From contig CAZKCH010000022.1 of assembly GCA_964551525.1 (NCBI GenBank), positions 1-6,637 of the forward strand: a DNA stretch of 6,637 nt, in the 5' to 3' direction. Positions within the stretch are counted from its first letter, which is position 1, and every line of letters starts with the position of its first letter. This DNA is from GWA2-46-15 sp964551525. Its GTDB lineage: Bacteria; Patescibacteriota; Minisyncoccia; Minisyncoccales; GWA2-46-15. Positions 1 to 5,727 of this stretch are shown in pieces. The notes below the pieces were generated by a model. That model made no database searches. It was given only the letters and a program-made list of their open reading frames with translations, and had not been told where the DNA came from. A program made the position numbers and the translations under genes.

Positions 1-279
1 ATTGGTATGGAAACGCATCTTGATAACGACCAATTTTTCCGCTTTGAAGCCGGCCAAGGAAAAGTGATTATCGATGGTACTGAATATGACGTTGCTAACG
101 GCGATGCCGTGGTGGTGCCGGCCGGCGCCGAGCATAATGTCATCAATGTTTCCGGCAGCGAAGCGCTGAAACTCTACACGATTTATTCGCCGGCGCATCA
201 TAAAGACGGGATTGTCCGCGCCACCAAACAAGAAGCGATCGCCAATGAAGCCGGGTTTGATGGCGTAACCACTGAATGA
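1..279 (+). CDS. Cupin-domain protein, 3' part (N-terminus outside window)
   Basis: This is a small single-domain cupin (beta-barrel) protein of unknown substrate. The reading frame is open to the left edge (codons at 1-6 read Ile-Gly before the Met at 7), so the Met at 7 is probably internal and the true start lies upstream. Related cupins usually carry about 30-40 more residues there. Counting from Met7, the second cupin motif G-x5-P-x-G-x2-H-x3-N is perfect (Gly32, Pro38, Gly40, His43, Asn47). The first motif is the variant with His5, Asp8-Gln9 and Glu14, so a metal site (His5, Gln9 or Glu14, His43) is likely. The C-terminal stretch around residues 57-70 (YTIYSPAHHKDG) is typical of a small cupin family common in CPR genomes. 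The family label is firm. An enzymatic or binding role cannot be given, because cupins range from isomerases to sugar binders. It ends 21 nt before a strong hairpin. Confidence 0.88.
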   Translation: MGMETHLDNDQFFRFEAGQGKVIIDGTEYDVANGDAVVVPAGAEHNVINVSGSEALKLYTIYSPAHHKDGIVRATKQEAIANEAGFDGVTTE

Positions 280-300
280 GTTGATTAAAGATTGAAACGA

Positions 301-328
301 AAATGACTACCCCGTAGGGTAGTCATTT
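301..328. terminator. Bidirectional intrinsic terminator between convergent genes
   Basis: There is a perfect 12-bp inverted repeat, AAATGACTACCC / GGGTAGTCATTT, around a CGTA loop. It is preceded by an A-rich stretch (293-303) and followed by TTTCATTTTG, so it can work in both directions. It lies 21 nt after the cupin stop on the plus strand. On the minus strand its right arm contains the TGA stop (323-325) of the miniprotein gene, so the two convergent genes would share it. The T-tracts are moderate rather than unbroken. Confidence 0.8.
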
Positions 329-460
329 CATTTTGTCCAAAAAGGGCAGGAGAGTTACTGCGACGCATGCGCCGCAAACAAGAATAACCCCCAAAAGGAG
401 TTCGAGCCCTGCTCGAATCCTTTTTACCCTTTCTGGATCGTAATTATTAGACCCGATCAT
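323..460 (-). CDS. Small single-pass membrane protein (45 aa), hypothetical
   Basis: This is a short minus-strand gene with unusually good start signals. A perfect AAGGAGG Shine-Dalgarno (466-472 on the complement) sits 5 nt before the ATG (458-460), and a TTTACA-17 bp-TAAAAC promoter lies upstream (497-525). The product has a charged head (MIGSNNYDPERVKRIR), then a hydrophobic helix at about residues 17-41 that includes LELLLGVILV and two cysteines (Cys29, Cys32), then a short DKMK tail. It is most likely an inner-membrane miniprotein with the basic head in the cytoplasm. I recognise no family. The TGA stop lies inside the terminator stem at 301-328. One caution is that a terminator-like hairpin (393-424) lies within the frame, so the segment could instead be non-coding. 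The ribosome site, promoter, membrane helix and terminator in correct order argue for a real gene. Confidence 0.58.
   Translation of the reverse strand: MIGSNNYDPERVKRIRAGLELLLGVILVCGACVAVTLLPFLDKMK
393..424. repeat. Terminator-like inverted repeat inside the miniprotein gene
   Basis: AAAAGGA (393-399) pairs with TCCTTTT (418-424), and TTCGAGC (401-407) pairs with GCTCGAA (411-417). The loop is CCT and one G (400) is bulged, giving 14 bp in all. On the plus strand it is followed by one more T and then ACCC. Its AAAAGGA...TCCTTTTT outline resembles the terminator at 6410-6440, so it could be a second, back-up terminator for the cupin transcript. On the minus strand it lies within codons of the 45-aa gene and runs into GGGGG, so termination in that direction is unlikely. 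Confidence 0.5.
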
Positions 461-465
461 TTCTT

Positions 466-490
466 CCTCCTTGGCGGCTGAATTGCCGCC
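466..490 (-). promoter_or_regulatory. 5' leader of the miniprotein gene: hairpin plus Shine-Dalgarno
   Basis: The minus-strand leader holds a 6-bp GC-only inverted repeat (GGCGGC 473-478, GCCGCC 485-490, 6-nt loop) directly next to AAGGAGG (466-472). With the predicted transcription start near 490, the mRNA would begin with this hairpin. It leaves the ribosome site free, so it may protect the 5' end rather than block translation. That role is an inference. Confidence 0.45.
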
Positions 491-496
491 AGTTTC

Positions 497-525
497 GTTT
501 TAGCGCTGGGCAAACAATTTGTAAA
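497..525 (-). promoter_or_regulatory. Sigma-70-type promoter for the miniprotein gene
   Basis: Read on the minus strand, TTTACA (520-525; 5 of 6 consensus bases) is followed after exactly 17 bp by TAAAAC (497-502; 4 of 6). Transcription would start near 490, about 30 nt before the ATG at 460. It is back to back with, and close to, the plus-strand -10 boxes of the ATP-cone gene, so the two promoters could interfere with each other. Confidence 0.5.
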
Positions 526-528
526 GAG

Positions 529-553
529 TATAATGAATAAAAGGTCGTATAAT
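529..553 (+). promoter_or_regulatory. Tandem -10 boxes upstream of the ATP-cone gene
   Basis: Two perfect TATAAT hexamers occur at 529-534 and 548-553. Neither has a convincing -35 box at 16-18 bp. Starting from the second box, transcription would begin near 560, only about 12 nt before the ATG at 572, with no Shine-Dalgarno in between (the sequence is T-rich). The first box would give a leader of about 30 nt. Confidence 0.55.
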
Positions 554-571
554 TTTTAACCAAATTTTTTT

Positions 572-850
572 ATGGCAAATTTCGTTGTTAAAAAAGACGG
601 CACCAAAGTCGCTTTTGATATCAATAAGATAAAGAATGCGATTGCCAAGGCGGCTCAGTCAACCGATTTAGACCAGGCGGCCCAGGAAAAAGTGAGAGAG
701 TGGGTGGCGAATAATGTCGCGGGAGCTTTAGCCAGCCGAGAAGAGGTGTCAACAATTGAAATCAGGGATATGGTGTTGGCGGAGCTGGATAAAATGGAAC
801 CGAAAGTATCAGCGGCGTGGCGGGCGTACGACAGCCAGAAAGCGAAATAG
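572..850 (+). CDS. Free-standing ATP-cone domain protein
   Basis: The 92-residue product is almost entirely one ATP-cone domain. This is the nucleotide-binding regulatory module found at the N-terminus of ribonucleotide reductases and in the repressor NrdR. The N-terminal signature V-K-K-D-G-T-K-V-A-F-D (residues 6-16) and the following helix KIKNAIAKAA (19-28) are characteristic. They are followed by the helical part (VREWVANNV, EIRDMVLAELDKMEPKVSAAWRAYDSQ), which ends in the usual aromatic 'xAYxxx' motif. It lacks the four-Cys zinc ribbon of NrdR (about 150 aa in full) and any reductase domain, so it is neither protein as such. It probably senses ATP/dATP and acts on a partner encoded elsewhere; that role is inferred. 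The start ATG has no Shine-Dalgarno but lies 18 nt after a perfect TATAAT. No reductase gene lies in the window. Confidence 0.85.
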   Translation: MANFVVKKDGTKVAFDINKIKNAIAKAAQSTDLDQAAQEKVREWVANNVAGALASREEVSTIEIRDMVLAELDKMEPKVSAAWRAYDSQKAK

Positions 851-885
851 CTTTGGAGCAGGCGCGTATTTTTTCGTTGCCGTAA

Positions 886-908
886 GACAGCAACTAATCT
901 TTGCTGTC
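886..908 (+). terminator. Stem-loop after the ATP-cone gene, weak terminator or attenuator
   Basis: GACAGCAA (886-893) and TTGCTGTC (901-908) form a perfect 8-bp stem with a 7-nt loop. The tail (CCCGTTATTT) is poor in T, so as an intrinsic terminator it is weak. It is 36 nt after the ATP-cone stop and 62 nt before the next gene. A competing 5-bp pairing, GTTGC (876-880) with GCAAC (890-894), would disrupt it. Confidence 0.4.
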
Positions 909-969
909 CCCGTTATTTAAAAAGAAAGTCGAAAATAAGAAAATAGATAAACTTTAAATAAAGATAAAG

Positions 970-1539
970 ATGAAAAAAACAATTTTAGTTCTAACGTCGT
1001 TAATAATTTTAGCGAGCGCGACCAGCGTTTTTGCCGAGGAGGCGGGCATGACGCCTGATAACCCGCTTTATTTTTTCAAAACCATCAGAGAAAAAATCCA
1101 GACCATTTTTACTTTTAATGCCGATAACAAAGTGAAGCAGTATCTTCATTTGGCTGACGTCCGGTTGGTAGAATATGAGAAAATGCTGGAAAAAGGCAAG
1201 GAGCAGATTGCGCAAAAGGTCTTAGTGAAATACCAAGCCCAAATAGAAAAGGCCACGGCCTTGGCGGAGAAAATCCAATTGAGGATTCAAGAAAAAATTC
1301 AAGCCCAAGATCAAATTCGAATCAAGATCCAAAACAAAGCCCGTGTTTCAAAGGGATGCCGGAATTCCGGCGGCACCATGGTTTCCGCGCCTTGTTGCAA
1401 ATTAACCGATGATTTTCCCAGTTCATGCATGATTGGTGCTTGCGGCTGTTCGCCCGACAATAGCAAAGAGACAAAAATCTGCGATTGCGGGGAAAACAAG
1501 TGTTTTGACGGCGAAAAGTGCGTTGGGATTTCTGAGTGA
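970..1539 (+). CDS. Exported DUF5667-type protein with Cys-rich C-terminal domain
   Basis: The 189-residue product begins with a clear signal peptide: MKK, a hydrophobic core (TILVLTSLIILASATSV) and an A-x-A-like end (VFA, cleavage after about residue 22). Residues 25-95 look like the DUF5667 module, with 'MTPDNPLYFFKTIREKIQ', then a helix with 'LHLADVRLVEYEKMLEKGK'. Residues 96-125 are a charged Gln/Ile-rich helix that may form a coiled coil. Residues 130-184 form a separate domain with ten cysteines (130, 142, 143, 153, 158, 160, 171, 173, 178, 184), including CC, GACGCS and CDCGENKC. Ten cysteines in an exported protein suggest five disulfides or a metal site. No cell-wall anchor or second membrane helix is seen. 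The ATPase gene follows after 20 nt, so the two are probably one transcript. The biochemical function is unknown. The start fits the signal peptide, although only weak purine-rich sequence precedes it. Confidence 0.8.
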   Translation: MKKTILVLTSLIILASATSVFAEEAGMTPDNPLYFFKTIREKIQTIFTFNADNKVKQYLHLADVRLVEYEKMLEKGKEQIAQKVLVKYQAQIEKATALAEKIQLRIQEKIQAQDQIRIKIQNKARVSKGCRNSGGTMVSAPCCKLTDDFPSSCMIGACGCSPDNSKETKICDCGENKCFDGEKCVGISE

Positions 1540-1559
1540 TGAGGCCTGAAATGTAAAAC

Positions 1560-4025
1560 ATGAAATATAACGGACTTTCTTCTTCGGCGGTAAAGGAGAG
1601 GCAAGCGCAATCTGGCTTGAATGTTTTACCTACGGAAAAGCCGCGGCCGGCTTTAAAAATTCTCTTTTCTCAAATTGCCAATCCCTTGGTGGGCATTATT
1701 TTTATTGTCGGTCTGATTTCTTTGTGGCGCCGGGAATATCGCGACGTCGTCATTATTTTGGCAGTGGTGGTTTTGAATACCATCATGGGATTTTTCCAAG
1801 AGCACAAGGCGCAGAAAGCGCTTTTTGCTTTGAGGCAGATGATCAAACCCATGGCCAAGGTTTGGCGCGATAATGAAAAAATAGAAATTGAAGCCACTGA
1901 CTTGGTTCCCGGCGACGTTGTTTTTTTGGAAGCCGGCGATAAAGTGCCGGCAGACAGCCGGATTTTGGAAGCGGTTTCGTTTTTCGCCGACGAGGCGATT
2001 TTGACCGGAGAAAGCGAAGCAATTGAAAAAAGAGAAAAAGACCAGGTCTTTATGGCAACGATTGTTATTTCCGGCCGGGCCGTGGTCATGGTAGAAGAGA
2101 TCGGCCTGAAAACAAAAGTCGGCCAGATTGCCCTGACGCTCAAAGAAACCGTCCCGCCCGCGACGGTTTTGCAGCAGCGTTTGGAAAAATTCTCCCATCT
2201 TTTGATTTATTTGATTTTAGTCATCGCGGTTTTAATCGTGGTTTTGGAGTTGCTGACCGGTCAGGATTTCTGGCAGGCCTTGCGCGTGGCCATGGTCATT
2301 GCCGTGGCGGTTATTCCCGAAGCCCTGCCCTTGACCGTGACTTTAATTTTAGCAATCGGGATGCGCAAGATTTTAAAAAGAAAGGCCTTGGTGAGGAAAT
2401 TGCTGGCCGTGGAAACATTGGGATCAGTGACCATGATTTGCACTGATAAAACCGGCACTCTCACCGAAGGGAAAATGACAATTGCCAAAGCCGACTTGAA
2501 AGATGATTTGAAATCATATTTGGCCATGGCTTTGTGCAATAACTTGGCTGATCCCTTGGAAGTGGCGATCTGGGATTATTTGAAGAAGCGCGAGGGTTTT
2601 TCGCCGGAGAAAATGTCGGAAAACCATCAGCGGGTCTTGGAGATTCCTTTTTCCAGCGACCACAAATTTATGGCGACAATCAATGTTTTCAGCGACGAAG
2701 CAAGCCAGGAACATTTTCTTTTTGCCAAAGGGGCGCCGGAAATTATTTTGGCCATGTCGTCATTAGCAGAAACAGAACGGCAGAATATTTTAAAAACGAT
2801 AGAGGACTGGGGCAAGCAAGGTTATAAGATTTTGGGCTTGGCTTTTCAAAAAGTGGCGCTGAGCGATTGGGACAAAATTGATACTAAAAACATGCCCCGA
2901 CTCGAATGGGCGGGCCTGATCGGCTTATGGGATCCGCCCCGCCAAGAAGTTAAGGGGGCCTTGCTGTTGGCTCGGAAAGCGGGTATTGGCGTAAAAGTGG
3001 TTACCGGCGACCATCGTTATACGGCCGAGAAAATAATGAGTTTTCTTGAGATGCCCGTTAGCGCCGGACAGGTTTTAGAGGGCGAGGATTTGGAAAAAAT
3101 GGGCGACCAGGAATTAAAGGATTCAATCAAAGACATCCTTTTATTCGCCCGCGTTACTCCTCAACAAAAACTGCGCATTGTCAGGATTTTGCAGGAGCTG
3201 GGGGAAGTGGTGGCCATGACCGGCGACGGCGTCAATGACGCGCCCGCTTTGAAAAAATCCAATATCGGCATTGTTGTGGGCGAGGCCCCGGCGGTGGCAA
3301 AGGAGACCGCAGATTTGGTTTTGCTGGACAGCAATTTTAAAACCATTATTGCTGCCGTGGAGGAAGGCCGGGTGGTTTTTGAAAACGTCAAAAAAGCAGT
3401 GTTTTTCATGCTTTCCAATTCATTCGCCGAGGTCTTTCTCATTCTCGGCTCAATCCTATGGCGTTGGCCCATGCCTTTGACCATTATTCAGATTCTTTGG
3501 CTTCATTTTTTGTGCGACGGGCCCGAGGACATTGTCCTTGCTTTTGAGAAAAAAGAAAAAGGGATTATGGCCGAAGGGCCGAAAAAAGTTGACGAACCGT
3601 TTTTAAACAAGACGTATTTAGGCCTTGTTTTTATCGTTTCTTTGCTCTCGGGAGGATTTTCTCTGGCGGCCTTTTGGTATTACGGGATTTTGGGGCAGAA
3701 TTTGGATCTTGGCAGGACCATGGCGTTTATGATGATTTCTTTCACTTCGGCGATCTTTGCCGTGGCTTGCCGGAGTTTGCGCCGACCTTTCTGGAAGTAT
3801 GAAAACTTCTGGTCTAACCATTGGTTTTTCTTTGCCATCATTTCCAGCTTGGCGCTGCAAATTGGCGTTGTTTCTCTGCCGGCGGCCCGGAGTTTTTTCA
3901 ACATTGTCCCCTTGGGCGTTGTCGAATGGCTGATGATATTAGGAGCGGCCTTTACCCTGGTAATGGTGATTGAGGCAGTGAAAATGGCCTCATTGAGAGA
4001 AAGGCCCAGAGTGAAAATCCGTTAA
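1560..4025 (+). CDS. P-type (P2-like) cation-transporting ATPase
   Basis: This 821-residue membrane pump would use ATP to move a cation across the cytoplasmic membrane through a phospho-aspartate intermediate. All core parts are present in order: a short N-terminal cation-ATPase domain (GLSSSAVKERQAQSGLNVLP), two helices (about 34-54 and 62-79), the actuator domain with TGES (149-152), helices 3-4 with PEALP (253-257), the phosphorylation site DKTGTLT with Asp296, a compact nucleotide domain with FSSDHK (364-369) and KGAPE (390-394), TGDH (482-485), TGDGVND (554-560), and six C-terminal helices. The overall type is P2, like Ca2+ and Na+/K+ pumps. The ion site differs from SERCA: Glu254, Glu624 and Asp653 are kept, but the positions of Asn768, Asn796 and Thr799 appear to be Ser621, His649 and Cys652, and helix 8 (718-737) has no acidic residue. 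The substrate is therefore open. There is no heavy-metal N-terminal domain or CPC motif, so it is not a P1B copper/zinc pump. No Shine-Dalgarno is seen. Confidence 0.93.
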   Translation: MKYNGLSSSAVKERQAQSGLNVLPTEKPRPALKILFSQIANPLVGIIFIVGLISLWRREYRDVVIILAVVVLNTIMGFFQEHKAQKALFALRQMIKPMAKVWRDNEKIEIEATDLVPGDVVFLEAGDKVPADSRILEAVSFFADEAILTGESEAIEKREKDQVFMATIVISGRAVVMVEEIGLKTKVGQIALTLKETVPPATVLQQRLEKFSHLLIYLILVIAVLIVVLELLTGQDFWQALRVAMVIAVAVIPEALPLTVTLILAIGMRKILKRKALVRKLLAVETLGSVTMICTDKTGTLTEGKMTIAKADLKDDLKSYLAMALCNNLADPLEVAIWDYLKKREGFSPEKMSENHQRVLEIPFSSDHKFMATINVFSDEASQEHFLFAKGAPEIILAMSSLAETERQNILKTIEDWGKQGYKILGLAFQKVALSDWDKIDTKNMPRLEWAGLIGLWDPPRQEVKGALLLARKAGIGVKVVTGDHRYTAEKIMSFLEMPVSAGQVLEGEDLEKMGDQELKDSIKDILLFARVTPQQKLRIVRILQELGEVVAMTGDGVNDAPALKKSNIGIVVGEAPAVAKETADLVLLDSNFKTIIAAVEEGRVVFENVKKAVFFMLSNSFAEVFLILGSILWRWPMPLTIIQILWLHFLCDGPEDIVLAFEKKEKGIMAEGPKKVDEPFLNKTYLGLVFIVSLLSGGFSLAAFWYYGILGQNLDLGRTMAFMMISFTSAIFAVACRSLRRPFWKYENFWSNHWFFFAIISSLALQIGVVSLPAARSFFNIVPLGVVEWLMILGAAFTLVMVIEAVKMASLRERPRVKIR

Positions 4026-4036
4026 GAAAAATGTGT

Positions 4037-4053
4037 TATAACTAAAATATAAT
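4037..4053 (+). promoter_or_regulatory. -10 boxes upstream of the four-helix membrane gene
   Basis: A perfect TATAAT (4048-4053) lies 17 nt before the ATG at 4071. An extended -10-like TGTTATAAC (4034-4042) lies just upstream. No -35 box is apparent. Initiation from TATAAT would give a leader of about 11 nt made almost only of A and T, with no ribosome site. The arrangement copies that of the ATP-cone gene. Confidence 0.5.
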
Positions 4054-4070
4054 AACTAAAACAAAAAAAT

Positions 4071-4523
4071 ATGTCTTTTAAATCAATCATCGCGCTTTTA
4101 AAATCAATTCCGTGGCAAGCGTATTGCCGCCTTTTTCTCGGCCTGGGCGGTTTGTTCGGCAGTTTGTCTTTATTTCTTTTCGGTAATTCCCTGGTTAAAC
4201 AAATGATCGCCACGATCAATGCCACCGGCCTGGTTTTTTACCGCAATTTTCTCATCGAGATATTTTTGCCTAACGCCAATATTTTTATTCCCTTGCTGGG
4301 AGCAATCGCTCTATTCGCCGGCGCCCTGCTTTTGTTCGGCAAATGGGTTAATTTCGGCGTCTTTCTAATGCTTTTAATTTGTTTTCACTTTTTTGCTTGG
4401 GAGTGGCCGGCTTGGGGCGCTTACAAAAGTTTCGGCTTTTTGGCCGTCGCCTTGGTGGTTTTGTTTTCCCCAAAAAGCCGGCAGTATCCGCTGAAAGAAA
4501 TTATCAGGCAATTAAGAGTTTAA
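4071..4523 (+). CDS. Four-helix membrane protein, DoxX-like
   Basis: The 150-residue product is very hydrophobic, with about four membrane helices (roughly residues 19-39, 70-90, 93-112 and 118-136), a basic N-terminal head and a basic tail (SPKSRQYPLKEIIRQLRV). The layout fits DoxX/DoxD-like small membrane proteins: an Arg-containing first helix (CRLFLGLGGLFGSLSLFLFG), an 'FLPNANIF' loop before helix 2, then 'ALFAGALLLFGKWVNFG'. The match is by layout, not by a sharp motif, so the family name is tentative. DoxX-like proteins are linked to redox or quinone-related membrane functions in some bacteria, but no role can be assigned here. The gene lies 45 nt after the ATPase, with its own -10 box in the gap, and 48 nt before metK. 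It may thus be transcribed separately, or read through from the ATPase, since no terminator is visible in the gap. Confidence 0.75.
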   Translation: MSFKSIIALLKSIPWQAYCRLFLGLGGLFGSLSLFLFGNSLVKQMIATINATGLVFYRNFLIEIFLPNANIFIPLLGAIALFAGALLLFGKWVNFGVFLMLLICFHFFAWEWPAWGAYKSFGFLAVALVVLFSPKSRQYPLKEIIRQLRV

Positions 4524-4537
4524 AAATCAGCAACATC

Positions 4538-4565
4538 TTTACTTTTTATCAAGCCGGTTTAGAAT
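4538..4565 (+). promoter_or_regulatory. Promoter abutting the metK start
   Basis: TTTACT (4538-4543; 4 of 6) and TAGAAT (4560-4565; 5 of 6) are 16 bp apart. The -10 box ends only 6 nt before the metK ATG, so transcription would start at or next to the A of ATG, giving a leaderless message. AAAGG (4566-4570) sits 1 nt before the ATG, too close to act as a normal Shine-Dalgarno. Confidence 0.45.
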
Positions 4566-4571
4566 AAAGGT

Positions 4572-5726
4572 ATGAAAAGAACTTTAATTACAACCGAATC
4601 GGTGGCGGCTGGGCACCCTGACAAGGTCGCCGATCAAATTGCGGATGCGATTCTGGACGCGATTATTGCCAAAGACAAATACGCCCGGGTGGCTTGCGAG
4701 GTTTTTACGAGCCGTGGCTATGTCATTGTCGGCGGGGAGATTACGACCAAAACCTGGGTGGATACGAATAAAATCGTCAGAGACACGGTTTTAGATATTG
4801 GTTATAACAAGCCGGAATACGGGTTTGACGGCCATACCGTGGCGGTTTTAAACACGATCAGCCAGCAATCGCCGGATATTGCCCGAGGCGTGAGAAAGGC
4901 CGGTTCAAAAGACCAGGGCGCGGGCGATCAGGGCATGATGATCGGCTATGCTTGCGATGAAACGCCGGAACTAATGCCTTTACCCATCATGCTGGCGCAT
5001 AAATTAGTGATGAAGTTAGCTGAAGTGAGAAGAAATAAAACTCTGTCGTATTTGCGGCCGGACGGCAAATCGCAGATTACCCTTGTTTACGAAAACGATA
5101 AGCCGAAATATTTGGACAATGTGGTGATTGCCGCTCAGCACGATCCCGATGTTTCTACGGCTAAATTGAGAAAAGATATTATTGAGAAAGTGATCAAGCC
5201 GGTTTGCCGCCAGTATTTAAATAAAAAAACAAAATTCATTGTTAATAATACTGGCCGGTTTGTCATTGGCGGGCCAGTGGCGGATACGGGCATGACGGGC
5301 AGAAAAATCGTCGTTGATGGTTATGGTTTAGGCGCGCCGGCCGGGGGCGGCAGTTTTTCCGGCAAAGATCCGACTAAGGTTGATCGTTCCGGCGCTTACA
5401 TGGCGCGCTATGTGGCGAAAAATATTGTTAGTGCTGGTTTGGCAAAAAAATGCCAGGTGCGCTTGGCTTATGTTATCGGCGGCAAAAAACCAACGGAAAT
5501 GAGCGTGGAAACGTTCGGCACGGGCAAAATCAGCGATGAAAAACTGGCAAAGATCGTGCTCAAAGTTTTTGATTTGAGCCCGGGCGGCATTATCCGCCAG
5601 CTTGATTTACTCAAACCGATTTACCAAAAGACCGCTTGCTTTGGCCATTTCGGCCGGAGCGAGCCGGAGTTTACTTGGGAGAAAACAGACAAAGCAAAAG
5701 TTTTAGCAAAATATCTCAAACATTGA
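4572..5726 (+). CDS. metK: S-adenosylmethionine synthetase (methionine adenosyltransferase)
   Basis: This cytoplasmic enzyme (EC 2.5.1.6) joins methionine and ATP to make S-adenosylmethionine, releasing phosphate and pyrophosphate. At 384 residues it has the standard bacterial length, and all hallmark segments are present. TTESVAAGHPDK (7-18) holds the catalytic His15 and Asp17. GAGDQGMMIGYACDET (116-131) is the first PROSITE-type signature. FVIGGPVADTGMTGRKI (230-246) is intact. GGGSFSGKDPTKVDRS (258-273) is the glycine-rich P-loop-like second signature, with Lys265, Asp271 and Arg272. The segment just before it reads YGLGAPAGGG where many bacterial enzymes have a His, a natural variation. 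The ATG at 4572 starts right at the conserved N-terminus (MKRTLITTES), so the start is secure. The next gene follows after 1 nt, and the two are almost certainly cotranscribed. No SAM riboswitch is visible upstream: the 48-nt gap is too short and the predicted transcript is leaderless. Confidence 0.98.
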   Translation: MKRTLITTESVAAGHPDKVADQIADAILDAIIAKDKYARVACEVFTSRGYVIVGGEITTKTWVDTNKIVRDTVLDIGYNKPEYGFDGHTVAVLNTISQQSPDIARGVRKAGSKDQGAGDQGMMIGYACDETPELMPLPIMLAHKLVMKLAEVRRNKTLSYLRPDGKSQITLVYENDKPKYLDNVVIAAQHDPDVSTAKLRKDIIEKVIKPVCRQYLNKKTKFIVNNTGRFVIGGPVADTGMTGRKIVVDGYGLGAPAGGGSFSGKDPTKVDRSGAYMARYVAKNIVSAGLAKKCQVRLAYVIGGKKPTEMSVETFGTGKISDEKLAKIVLKVFDLSPGGIIRQLDLLKPIYQKTACFGHFGRSEPEFTWEKTDKAKVLAKYLKH

Positions 5727-5727
5727 T

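Noticed and set aside
398..425. Possible tRNA T-arm (GTTCGAGCC / GCTCGAATCC)
   Set aside because: No acceptor stem, D-arm or anticodon arm can be drawn around it. The bases are better explained by the 393-424 hairpin.
572..850. NrdR repressor
   Set aside because: The N-terminal four-Cys zinc ribbon needed for DNA binding is absent, and no upstream in-frame extension encodes it.
1311..1610. Minus-strand frames of 99 and 79 codons opposite the Cys-rich gene
   Set aside because: They are shadows of the Cys codons on the plus strand (rich in Arg/His/Ser), with no ribosome site or recognisable domain.
1653..2198. Long minus-strand open frames (up to 181 codons) opposite the ATPase gene, also at 1670-2143 and 3161-3484
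   Set aside because: They are mirror images of the strongly conserved ATPase coding frame. Their products are low-complexity (rich in Phe/Asn or Ser/Thr), match no family, and have no start signals.
1560..4025. P1B-type heavy-metal (copper/zinc) pump
   Set aside because: There is no CPC/SPC motif in helix 4 (it reads PEALP), no N-terminal metal-binding domain, and the helix layout after the catalytic domains is that of P2 pumps.
4524..4571. SAM riboswitch upstream of metK
   Set aside because: The gap is only 48 nt and no multi-stem aptamer fits. The -10 box lies 6 nt from the ATG, leaving no leader.
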